A stretch of 51,326 bases of DNA from Salibacterium halotolerans. Lineage in GTDB: Bacteria; Bacillota; Bacilli; Bacillales; Marinococcaceae. Shown in pieces: positions 26,069 to 33,386 of the stretch. Position 1 is the first letter of the stretch, and each line of letters opens with the position of its first letter. The stretch spans positions 1 to 51,326 of the forward strand of contig NZ_FOXD01000022.1 in NCBI RefSeq assembly GCF_900115625.1, in the 5' to 3' direction. The position numbers and the translations under genes were made by a program. Below the pieces are notes generated by a model. That model saw nothing but the letters and a program-made list of their open reading frames with translations, was not told where the DNA came from and made no database searches.

Positions 26069-27886
26069 TTATTGATTTTCCATCCAGTCCAGGGTGTTGG
26101 AAATGAAGACCGAGAATTGGGCGCGGGTTGTTTCATTTCCGGGACGGAAGGTGTCATCCGGGTAGCCGCTTGCCAGTCCGGCGGAAACGACAGCGTGGAT
26201 GCCGTCATGCGCCCAGTAATCGGACGAAATATCCGTAAAGGATGCATCCGATCCTTGAGCTTCAAAACCGAACGCCCGCTCAAGAACAACAGCCATCTGC
26301 GCCCGGGTCAGCGTATCATTCGGGTTAAACTCATCACCGTGCCCCATCATGATACCTTCATCGGCGACGGTGTCGATGTAGGCTTTGCCGTAATAATCCG
26401 AGCTGATGTCGTCAAAGCCGGCATCCGGACGGTTTTCTGTCGAAAGATCCAAAGCTCCTGTGATGATTTTCGCTGCCTGTACCCGTTTGATCGGCTCATT
26501 CGGGCGGAACGTTCCATCCATATAGCCTTTGATAATATTTTCATTTGTCAGATGGCTGATTTCATTCACAGCCCAGAAGTCCGCGTTAATATCGGAATAC
26601 ATGTCTACCGCACTTGGATTCATCGGATCCTGAGGCTTTTCCGGTTCTTCTGATCCATCATTTTCTTCTTCCTGCGCGAACATGTCCGGCATCTGGGTCA
26701 CAATCGCACCGGAGAGGGCTGTGCCGATCGTGGACATGCGCTTGCCGCCTTCATCAAAGGAGTTGTACGCCATTTCATAGTCTTCCATCACATACGACTC
26801 AACAACGTCGATGACATCCTGCTCATGGGCATTCAGCACTGATTCCGCAGTATCTGCCGAAAGATTGCCTTCTGTTGCTGTTTCCAGAAACATTCCCAGT
26901 TCCTGCGGGAAGTCCATCAGAAGACTATCTTTTACTTCTTCCTTTTGCATGTCATCGTTATTTTCGATGGCATTGCCAAGACCGGATGTATCTTCGTACT
27001 GGCTGGAGAAGATCTCTTCAAACTGAGCCGCTCCTTCTTCCCCGTAAATGGATTCAACAGCTGTCACCATTTCACCGGCATTGGCTTCAAGCTGTTCCCT
27101 TGCCGCTTCGGTACCATCTGCATTCTGAGATTCCTGCACCGCCGTCAGCACCTGGTAGTCAAAATGAAGGCCAAGCAGCTGATTGAAGGAAGCTCTAAGG
27201 TCGGCGGCCGGTGTCATGGCTTCCGTATGATTAAACATTTCCGGCATCTGCGTTACAATACCGCTTGATAAGGCACCACCGATCGTGTACATGTGTTTAT
27301 ATCCTTCATCGTAAGCGGCATAGGCTTCTTCATAATCCCCGTTAACGAAATGTTTTGCAACATTGATAACATCCTGTTCATGAGCACGCAGCGCTTTTTC
27401 GGCTTTGTCAGCAGGAAGATTGCCTCCGGTCGCCGTGCCAAGAAATCCACCAAGTTCAGATGGAAAGTCATTCAGCAGTTGATCTTTCACTTCTTCTCTT
27501 TCATCCATGTTTCCATTGCGGAGCGCCATGCCCAGTTCCGAACTGTCTTCGTACTGAAAAGAAAAGATGTCTGCAAACTGGGAAGCTCCCTCTTCTCCGT
27601 AAATGGATTCCATCGCGGTTGTAATCTGCTGTGCGTTTTCTTCGAGTTTCTCTCTCACCATTTCCGCATCGTCGGCCTGCTGGTACACTTTCACCGCGGT
27701 CAGCACCTGATATTCAAAGTGCGAAGCCAGCAGACGGCTGAGATCCGCTCTCAAGTCCGCAGCCGAGGTAGATACCGTTGGTTCCATGTTATCTTTCGAC
27801 TCACTGTTGTCCGCTGCCATCGCCGCCGACGGTACCAGCATGGACGCAGCCAGCGATACCGTAAGTATTCGTTTCCCTTTCATCAT
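26069..27886 (-). CDS. Secreted S-layer-homology protein with duplicated helical domain
   Basis: 605 residues from ATG 27886 (GGAG six bases before; TTG and ATG neighbours are alternatives). Signal peptide with cut near AAMAA. Two tandem ~165-residue helical repeats (about 43-210 and 228-395), each opening AADLRA, with YGEEGA and QYEDSS/TSGLG landmarks and ending IVTQMPEMF / IVTQMPDMF. A Pro/Glu linker follows, then three SLH domains (about 425-605; FRPNEPIKRVQAAKII, FNPNDTLTRAQMAVVL, FRPGNETTRAQFSVFI). SLH domains bind pyruvylated secondary cell-wall polymer. The repeat domain is unknown to me. Confidence 0.85.
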   Translation of the reverse strand: MMKGKRILTVSLAASMLVPSAAMAADNSESKDNMEPTVSTSAADLRADLSRLLASHFEYQVLTAVKVYQQADDAEMVREKLEENAQQITTAMESIYGEEGASQFADIFSFQYEDSSELGMALRNGNMDEREEVKDQLLNDFPSELGGFLGTATGGNLPADKAEKALRAHEQDVINVAKHFVNGDYEEAYAAYDEGYKHMYTIGGALSSGIVTQMPEMFNHTEAMTPAADLRASFNQLLGLHFDYQVLTAVQESQNADGTEAAREQLEANAGEMVTAVESIYGEEGAAQFEEIFSSQYEDTSGLGNAIENNDDMQKEEVKDSLLMDFPQELGMFLETATEGNLSADTAESVLNAHEQDVIDVVESYVMEDYEMAYNSFDEGGKRMSTIGTALSGAIVTQMPDMFAQEEENDGSEEPEKPQDPMNPSAVDMYSDINADFWAVNEISHLTNENIIKGYMDGTFRPNEPIKRVQAAKIITGALDLSTENRPDAGFDDISSDYYGKAYIDTVADEGIMMGHGDEFNPNDTLTRAQMAVVLERAFGFEAQGSDASFTDISSDYWAHDGIHAVVSAGLASGYPDDTFRPGNETTRAQFSVFISNTLDWMENQ

Positions 27887-28015
27887 CAAACACTCCTTTT
27901 TGATTTGTTATACAGGGAAACGAAAAACATCCGCCTTTGGATCACTTTACCGCAGATTTTTTTATAAAAATTTTTCACCCGCGTGCTTCGTCCTGTCACA
28001 GAAGGATTTTCCTCA

Positions 28016-29080
28016 TCAAAAAAGCTGCACCTGTTCTTCCACCTGGGTAGCGATACAAGACATGATCGAAGCTGCCGGCACACGGCGTCCAAGCGTTGGA
28101 GCCTGACCGGACCAAAGCGACATCCACTCCGGCTGCCCAGCTGCCGCTGCCTGTGCACGAATTGCTTTGGTTAGTTGATGTTGAAAAGGATACGGTAAAA
28201 ACATGTCCCGGCCGTTCTCCATCTCTCTGCTGAAAGAGTTAGCTACACCTCTCGCAGGCTTTCCGCTGAACGCTTTTGTTATCACCATATCTTCTTCGCT
28301 GCTGTTTAGAATGGCTTCTTTATGAAGTGGGTGTGCTCCACTTTCTTCACTTGTCACAAAAGCCGTACCCATTTGAACGCCCGAAGCTCCGAGAACGAGT
28401 GCCGCCAGTACACCCCGCCCGTCCATGATGCCTCCTGAAGCAATGACGGGAATACGGATATGATCGACAACCTGGGGAACGAGGGCCATCGTCCCAACAG
28501 GATCCTGCCCGGAAGACGTGAAACCGCCGCGGTGACCGCCGGCTTCACTTCCCTGCACGACAACCATATCCATACCTCTTTCTTCGTTTAACCCGGCTTC
28601 CTCTACCGTCGTTGCCGTTCCTATAAGTGTCGTTTTATTCTTTTTCAGCTCCCGTACCGTATCAGGGCCAGGGAGGCCGAACGTAAAGCTGCATACCAGT
28701 ACCTTTTCCTGAAGCACCGTCTCAAGCTGTTTTTCATACAGCGCTGAAGTAGAGGAGACGGGCTGCTGTGCATCAATGCCCAACGCTTCGCGGTACGGCT
28801 GCAGCAGCCGGTTGGCCTGTTCCACCTCGTTCTCTGTCACCTCAGGGCTTTCCGGCACAAAAACATTGACTCCGAATAATGAAACATTTTCTTTTATTGT
28901 TTTAATTGCCTGCTTCATCTGCCCCGCCTCCATGTAACCTGCACCAAGCATCCCAAGACCGCCGCTTTGCGTAACCGCTGTGACCAGTTCCGGAGTGGTG
29001 ACTCCACCTGCCATTCCTGCCTGAATGACCGGGTAGGGCAGATTCCATTCACGGGTCAATGCTGTATCGTTCCACACCAT
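28016..29080 (-). CDS. Nitronate monooxygenase (NPD-like FMN enzyme)
   Basis: 354-residue TIM-barrel flavoprotein oxidising alkyl nitronates such as propionate 3-nitronate. Motifs: YPVIQAGMAGGVTTPELV at the N-terminus, VVVQGSEAGGHRGGF with the catalytic His, IPVIASGGIMDGRGV and GASGVQMGTAFV for FMN phosphate binding. Related to FabK, but the AGGHRG motif favours nitronate monooxygenase. It is divergent from a LysR-type regulator gene with a LysR-box-like palindrome between them. Confidence 0.87.
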   Translation of the reverse strand: MVWNDTALTREWNLPYPVIQAGMAGGVTTPELVTAVTQSGGLGMLGAGYMEAGQMKQAIKTIKENVSLFGVNVFVPESPEVTENEVEQANRLLQPYREALGIDAQQPVSSTSALYEKQLETVLQEKVLVCSFTFGLPGPDTVRELKKNKTTLIGTATTVEEAGLNEERGMDMVVVQGSEAGGHRGGFTSSGQDPVGTMALVPQVVDHIRIPVIASGGIMDGRGVLAALVLGASGVQMGTAFVTSEESGAHPLHKEAILNSSEEDMVITKAFSGKPARGVANSFSREMENGRDMFLPYPFQHQLTKAIRAQAAAAGQPEWMSLWSGQAPTLGRRVPAASIMSCIATQVEEQVQLF

Positions 29081-29156
29081 GACTCCCCCTCCTTCTCTAC
29101 AGCACAGTATACGAAGCGTAAAACATCACGTAAAATAATAATATATAATACTTACC

Positions 29157-29171
29157 ATCACTATTTGTGAT
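29157..29171. promoter_or_regulatory. LysR-type binding palindrome
   Basis: ATCAC-TATTT-GTGAT, a perfect interrupted inverted repeat between the divergent nitronate monooxygenase and LysR-type genes, 30 bases before the regulator start. It contains the T-N11-A arrangement expected of LysR-type operators. Confidence 0.55.
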
Positions 29172-29200
29172 TTTTATAACATATCGACAGGAGGCAGGAG

Positions 29201-30040
29201 ATGAATACAGAAGACTTTCATATTTTTAAGCAGGCCGCCGCGTGGCAGAATATCACAAAAACAGCACAGCACCTGAATAGAACCCAATCCAATGTAACTG
29301 CCCGTATCCAGCACCTGGAGCATCATTTTCAAACACAACTGTTTTATCGTCATAAACAGGGAGTCACTCTCACTCCTTCCGGAAAAATTCTGCTTCCCTA
29401 TGCAGAACGTGTACTTCATCATATCCAAGATGCAGAGACCGCTTTATCCGATGCATACCAACCAAAAGGAATGCTGGCCATTGGTTCGATGGAAACGACT
29501 GCGGCCACCCGCCTGCCCGAACTTTTGTCTTCTTTCCATTCCGATTATCCAGAAATCGAACTTTCCTTAAAAACAGGGTCCACAAAACAGTTAACAGAAG
29601 CGGTGCTTCACCGGGAAATAGAAGGAGCCTTCATAGGCGGAGAATGGGGCCGCCCAAAACTGGATGGGATAGAAGTATTTCGGGAAGACCTTATTGTTGT
29701 AGGGAAAGAGCTGAACACAGAAACGCTCGAACATCCACATGTTATTGTTTTTCAATCGGGATGCTTTTACAGAGAAACATTTGAAAAGTGGCTCCGTGAA
29801 GAAGGTATCGTGCCCACAGGTATGATGGAGTTAAACACGCTCGACGGCATTCTGGGTTGTGTAAAGGCCGGTCTCGGCATTACCTTATTAACAAAAAGCG
29901 CCGTCCGGCGGGCGGAAGGTCTGGACGATCTGCAGCAGATGGAACTGCCGTTTCCGTATTCTCCCGTTCCCACTTATTTCATTTATCATAACGAAGCTGT
30001 GGTCACTCCTGCCTTTCGTTCCTTTCTGGAGTATCTTTGA
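29201..30040 (+). CDS. LysR family transcriptional regulator
   Basis: 279 residues. N-terminal winged helix (about 1-60: FHIFKQAAAWQNITKTAQHLNRTQSNVTARIQHLE), then a periplasmic-binding-like effector domain starting near GMLAIGSMETTAATRLP. It resembles the CzcR/YofA-type subgroup of Bacillus. Divergent orientation and the operator-like palindrome suggest it controls the nitronate monooxygenase gene; the effector is unknown. AGGAGGCAGGAG precedes ATG. Confidence 0.88.
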   Translation: MNTEDFHIFKQAAAWQNITKTAQHLNRTQSNVTARIQHLEHHFQTQLFYRHKQGVTLTPSGKILLPYAERVLHHIQDAETALSDAYQPKGMLAIGSMETTAATRLPELLSSFHSDYPEIELSLKTGSTKQLTEAVLHREIEGAFIGGEWGRPKLDGIEVFREDLIVVGKELNTETLEHPHVIVFQSGCFYRETFEKWLREEGIVPTGMMELNTLDGILGCVKAGLGITLLTKSAVRRAEGLDDLQQMELPFPYSPVPTYFIYHNEAVVTPAFRSFLEYL

Positions 30041-30131
30041 TAATCTTATTTTTTGCCGCCGGGAAAGATTAAATATATGGAAGTTGTGGAACTCTCTATA
30101 AGGAATACGGACAAAAGAAGGGGTTGGAATA

Positions 30132-31385
30132 GTGCGCAGGCAGATACCGGCAGAAAAAGGGCTTGATCATACACTTGATTTGTTGTCGCAAGGATTTCAC
30201 TTTATACCAAATCGGCGCGAACGATTTCAGTCGAACATATTTCAGACCCGGCTGATGGGAAAAAAGGCCATCTGCCTGAGCGGCAAAGAAGCGGCCCGTG
30301 TTTTTTACGACAATCGTTTTTTTAAAAGACAAGGGGCTTCTCCAAACAGGGTTAAAAAGACTTTATTCGGACAAAATGGCGTTCAGGGCATGGACGGGGA
30401 GGACCATAAGCACCGGAAACGGATGTTTCTGTCGCTGATGACTCCCGACCGGCTTCAGGAACTTCAGATCATTACCCAGAGGTTGTGGAAACAGAAAGCA
30501 AAAGAATGGGAAAACGCAGACCATGTCGTGCTGTTGAAGGAAGCAGAAGAGATCATGTGCCGCGCAGCCTGTGAGTGGGCAGGTGTTCCGCTGCTCGAAG
30601 ATGAAGTGAAACAGCACACAACCGAATTCAGCCGTATGATTGATGCGTTCGGAGGCACAGGCTCCCGCTACAAGAAGGGGAAGAAAGCCCGGCAGCATTC
30701 AGAGAAATGGATCCAGCAGGTCATCAAACAGGTGCGCTCCGGTGAACGGCAGCCACCACCTTATACGGCAGCCTATATTATCGCGATGCACACAGAACGG
30801 AATGGAAGAAAAATGGATACCGCCACTGCCGCGGTCGAACTGATCAATGTGCTGCGGCCGATTGTGGCCATTGGGCGTTTTATTATGTTCGGGGCGCTGG
30901 CTCTTCATGAATATCCGGCCGTCGAAGAAACACTGCGCACAACGGACAATGAAAAGTACACCCGGATGTTTGTCCAGGAGCTTCGGCGTTATTACCCATT
31001 CGCCCCGTTTATCGGCGCCGTCGTGCGCAAAGATTTTCTCTGGAATGAATACCGGTTGAAAAAAGGGACGCTTGTAATCATGGATATTTATGGAACAAAT
31101 CACCATCCGGAGCTCTGGAAAGAGCCTGAAGTGTTTCGACCGGAACGGTTCCGGGACTGGGAAGGGCATCCATTTTCATTTATCCCGCAGGGCGGCGGTG
31201 ATCATTATACCGGACACCGCTGTGCAGGAGAATGGATTACCATCATGCTCATGAAAACAAGCATAGAGTTTTTAACCGGACACATGACGTATCAGGTGCC
31301 CGCGCAGGACCTGTGTTATGACATGGCGCGGATGCCGACGCTTCTGAACAGCGGCTTTATCATCGAAAATGTCAAGGCTCGTTAA
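30132..31385 (+). CDS. cypC: Fatty-acid peroxygenase, cytochrome P450 CYP152 family
   Basis: 417 residues, matching Bacillus CypC/YbdT (P450 BS-beta, about 417), which uses hydrogen peroxide to hydroxylate long-chain fatty acids at the alpha or beta position without a reductase. The heme-ligand Cys lies near residue 364 in GHRCAGEW, within the family-specific loop PQGGGDHYTGHRCAG. The substrate-carboxylate Arg is in INVLRPIVAIGRF on the I helix, replacing the usual acid/Thr pair. The start is GTG at 30132. Single gene on the plus strand. Confidence 0.92.
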   Translation: MRRQIPAEKGLDHTLDLLSQGFHFIPNRRERFQSNIFQTRLMGKKAICLSGKEAARVFYDNRFFKRQGASPNRVKKTLFGQNGVQGMDGEDHKHRKRMFLSLMTPDRLQELQIITQRLWKQKAKEWENADHVVLLKEAEEIMCRAACEWAGVPLLEDEVKQHTTEFSRMIDAFGGTGSRYKKGKKARQHSEKWIQQVIKQVRSGERQPPPYTAAYIIAMHTERNGRKMDTATAAVELINVLRPIVAIGRFIMFGALALHEYPAVEETLRTTDNEKYTRMFVQELRRYYPFAPFIGAVVRKDFLWNEYRLKKGTLVIMDIYGTNHHPELWKEPEVFRPERFRDWEGHPFSFIPQGGGDHYTGHRCAGEWITIMLMKTSIEFLTGHMTYQVPAQDLCYDMARMPTLLNSGFIIENVKAR

Positions 31386-31415
31386 TCAACGTTATCTTTG
31401 GTAACCATCAGCACT

Positions 31416-31458
31416 GCGTCTCTCCTTTTGGTTCATGTAAACCAAAGAGGGGAGATGC
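31416..31458. repeat. Long imperfect palindrome after cypC
   Basis: GCgTCTCtCC..TTGGTT / AACCAA..GGgGAGAtGC around a 6-base loop. It could form a hairpin on either strand but has no T-run, so it is not a standard terminator. It lies next to a vestige resembling the 3' end of the methyltransferase gene at 32160. Confidence 0.5.
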
Positions 31459-31506
31459 CATGGCTGACTATTCTGTAACATGCGGGATATAATGAGAGAC
31501 ATAAAT

Positions 31507-32040
31507 TCAGCGGGCCTTTGCTTTTATATATTTTTCTTCTTCCACTCTCCTTGCATTTTTCTTATCGGTGACACTGATATATATGGTAACAATAATACAA
31601 GCTAACAGTGTAGAATGAAAAAGCACATGGAGAGTGTTCGGCACAATTCCGTGAATAACAGGTAAAAAAGAATGGGTATCACCAAACATATTATTGTACC
31701 TCTCTATTCTTTGTTCTGCCCCGTATCCTGAAAAATATGGAATCCACCAATCTATTAAAGCCCCGCTGAAAATAAAGCTTTGGTGAATAATTAACCATAA
31801 CTTTACCAAGAGAGGGTAATGTTTTCCGATGAAAAACAATGCCATTCCCATTAATAACAGCACTTGCCCCGCGCCAAACAACGTAACAGTAATTAGTTCT
31901 CCTCTGGAACGATCCGCAGAAATGGCCTGAACGTCATTTAATGCCCCTAAGGGCACCAAGTCTTGTGTTATCATAAATAAAAATATAAAACTTAACCCGC
32001 CAATTAATAGCTTTTCCGATTTACGTACGTTTCTTTTCAT
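31507..32040 (-). CDS. Four-helix membrane protein of unknown function
   Basis: 177 residues from ATG 32040, which has GAGGG five bases upstream; the longer frame to 32088 is not supported. Four hydrophobic segments (about 11-29, 48-70, 78-96, 135-158) and a basic C-terminus. No family recognised. It is more AT-rich than cypC next to it and lies between a vestige and the full 3' end of the methyltransferase sequence, which may mark an insertion or duplication event. Confidence 0.65.
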   Translation of the reverse strand: MKRNVRKSEKLLIGGLSFIFLFMITQDLVPLGALNDVQAISADRSRGELITVTLFGAGQVLLLMGMALFFIGKHYPLLVKLWLIIHQSFIFSGALIDWWIPYFSGYGAEQRIERYNNMFGDTHSFLPVIHGIVPNTLHVLFHSTLLACIIVTIYISVTDKKNARRVEEEKYIKAKAR

Positions 32041-32159
32041 TATATCCCTCACAGCAGCTGCCTGCTTCACAAAAATAGGGGGGCTCAAATCATACCTTTG
32101 ACCTATCAGATACCTACTATGCCTAATAACCGCTTTGTCATCGATAACGTCAACGTTCT

Positions 32160-32834
32160 TTAATCACGAATGTCTTCGGTAACGACCATGACGGCCATAC
32201 CGTCATGCCCTTTTTCTCCGACAGTCTGGAAAGCGGTCGCGTTCACCCGCGGTTCCTCAGCGGCCTTTTCGAAAAAACGGCGGATGCCTGTATTTCCGGC
32301 ACTTTCCCGCTTCGCATCCGCCACCTCGCCGCGGCGGACGACGTTATCGCAGACAATCACCGTGCCTTTTTGGGATAAATGGAGCGCCCATTCGAAATAC
32401 GACGGCGTGTTCTCCTTATCCGCATCGATGAAAATAAAATCAAACGTGTCGTTCTCAAGCTCCGGCAGCGTATCCAGTGCCGGCCCCTCCCTCAGTTCAA
32501 TCAGGTGATCCAACCCGGCTCGTTGAAAATGGGCGCGGGCGGTGGCAGCATGATGGGCATCCGCCTCCAGAGTAACCAGTCTCCCGTCCGCCGGGAGCGC
32601 ACGAGCCATCCATAACGTGCTGTAGCCGCCCAACGTGCCTATTTCGAGGATGTTTTCCGCTCTGCACATCTGGGCATAGAGCTACAGTAATTTTCCCTGG
32701 TTCGGGGCGACTTCAATGGAAGGAAGCCCCTCCTCTGTGCTTTTCCGGCGGACCGTTTCCATTTCTGCATCTCTAATGTCGAGCGCTTCCGTCAGATAGC
32801 GGTCAATCGTTTTCCATTCTTCCCGTGATGACAT
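32160..32834 (-). pseudogene. SAM-dependent O-methyltransferase interrupted by an amber codon
   Basis: Read from ATG 32834 (MSSREEWKTIDRYLTEALDI; GGAAGGGG upstream), the frame runs to PNQGKLL, meets TAG at 32682-32684, and continues in the same frame with LYAQMCRAENILEIGTLGGY to the normal end at 32160. All COMT-type motifs are present on both sides: NILEIGTLGGYSTLWMA, FDFIFIDADKENTPSYFEW and VCDNVVRRGEV. One base change to CAG would restore a 224-residue protein of normal family length. The two halves do not overlap, so this is a nonsense mutation, a sequencing error or, less likely, readthrough. Confidence 0.85.
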
Positions 32835-32966
32835 GGTACACGTGCCCCTTCCTGTTGATAACATAAAAACACCCTGTATTTCTTCGATCAGCCGGCTGCA
32901 ATCTCCTTCTACCTGGTATAGCAAAAATGAACGGACCGGCACGTCAAATTTACAAAATATGATTAA

Positions 32967-32995
32967 TTTACCAATGATCTTATGGAATGTATAAT
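32967..32995 (+). promoter_or_regulatory. SigA-type promoter of small membrane protein gene
   Basis: TTTACC (32967-32972), 17 bases, then a perfect TATAAT (32990-32995), 38 bases before the ATG at 33033. Confidence 0.6.
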
Positions 32996-33032
32996 GGTAA
33001 AAGATTCTATATTAAGAAAATGGAGGGTTTAA

Positions 33033-33224
33033 ATGAAAGGGAAACATGTTTACCTTTTCTTTTATTGGTTCATCCTCATGTGCGGGGCGGCTTCCTACTA
33101 TTACGCTTTTATTGAATACGGTTTTATGGTTACCGTCATGGTAACGTTCGTTAGTGGTCTGAGCGCTGTGCTCATTGCCAATGCAATACATAATCGTTTT
33201 TTAATGTCCCGGGTGTATTTATGA
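33033..33224 (+). CDS. Small two-helix membrane protein
   Basis: 63 residues with two hydrophobic helices (about 6-28 and 31-51) and a short basic end. GGAGGG is five bases before ATG and a good SigA promoter lies upstream. Family unknown. It points towards the lantibiotic island but is on the opposite strand and is probably not part of it. Confidence 0.65.
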   Translation: MKGKHVYLFFYWFILMCGAASYYYAFIEYGFMVTVMVTFVSGLSAVLIANAIHNRFLMSRVYL

Positions 33225-33351
33225 TTTTGAGTCCACTTCTTTTTGTGGGGATAACAGTCTTAATAGAAATCATTTGATAACAACATGCATGTCGCAGAAC
33301 GATCCCGGGATTGCCGGATACCCGACCCCAACCGGCGGAGGTGTTGCAATT

Positions 33352-33364
33352 CCCCCCCCCCCCC
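33352..33364. repeat. Run of 13 C
   Basis: An uninterrupted homopolymer of 13 C in the gap between the small membrane protein gene and the end of lanM2, at the downstream edge of the AT-rich lantibiotic island. Such tracts are prone to slippage. Whether the length is accurate cannot be judged from one sequence. Confidence 0.8.
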
Positions 33365-33386
33365 GTCATTACTTATCAGCATGGAA

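Noticed and set aside
31459-31491. Ten-codon ATG frame (MADYSVTCGI) with GAGGGGAG upstream
   Set aside because: Too short to support; the purine-rich sequence belongs to the palindrome at 31416-31458 and no downstream plus-strand gene needs a leader peptide.
32682-32942. Separate 86-residue protein upstream of the methyltransferase
   Set aside because: It is the N-terminal part of the same methyltransferase ending at the in-frame TAG, not an independent gene.
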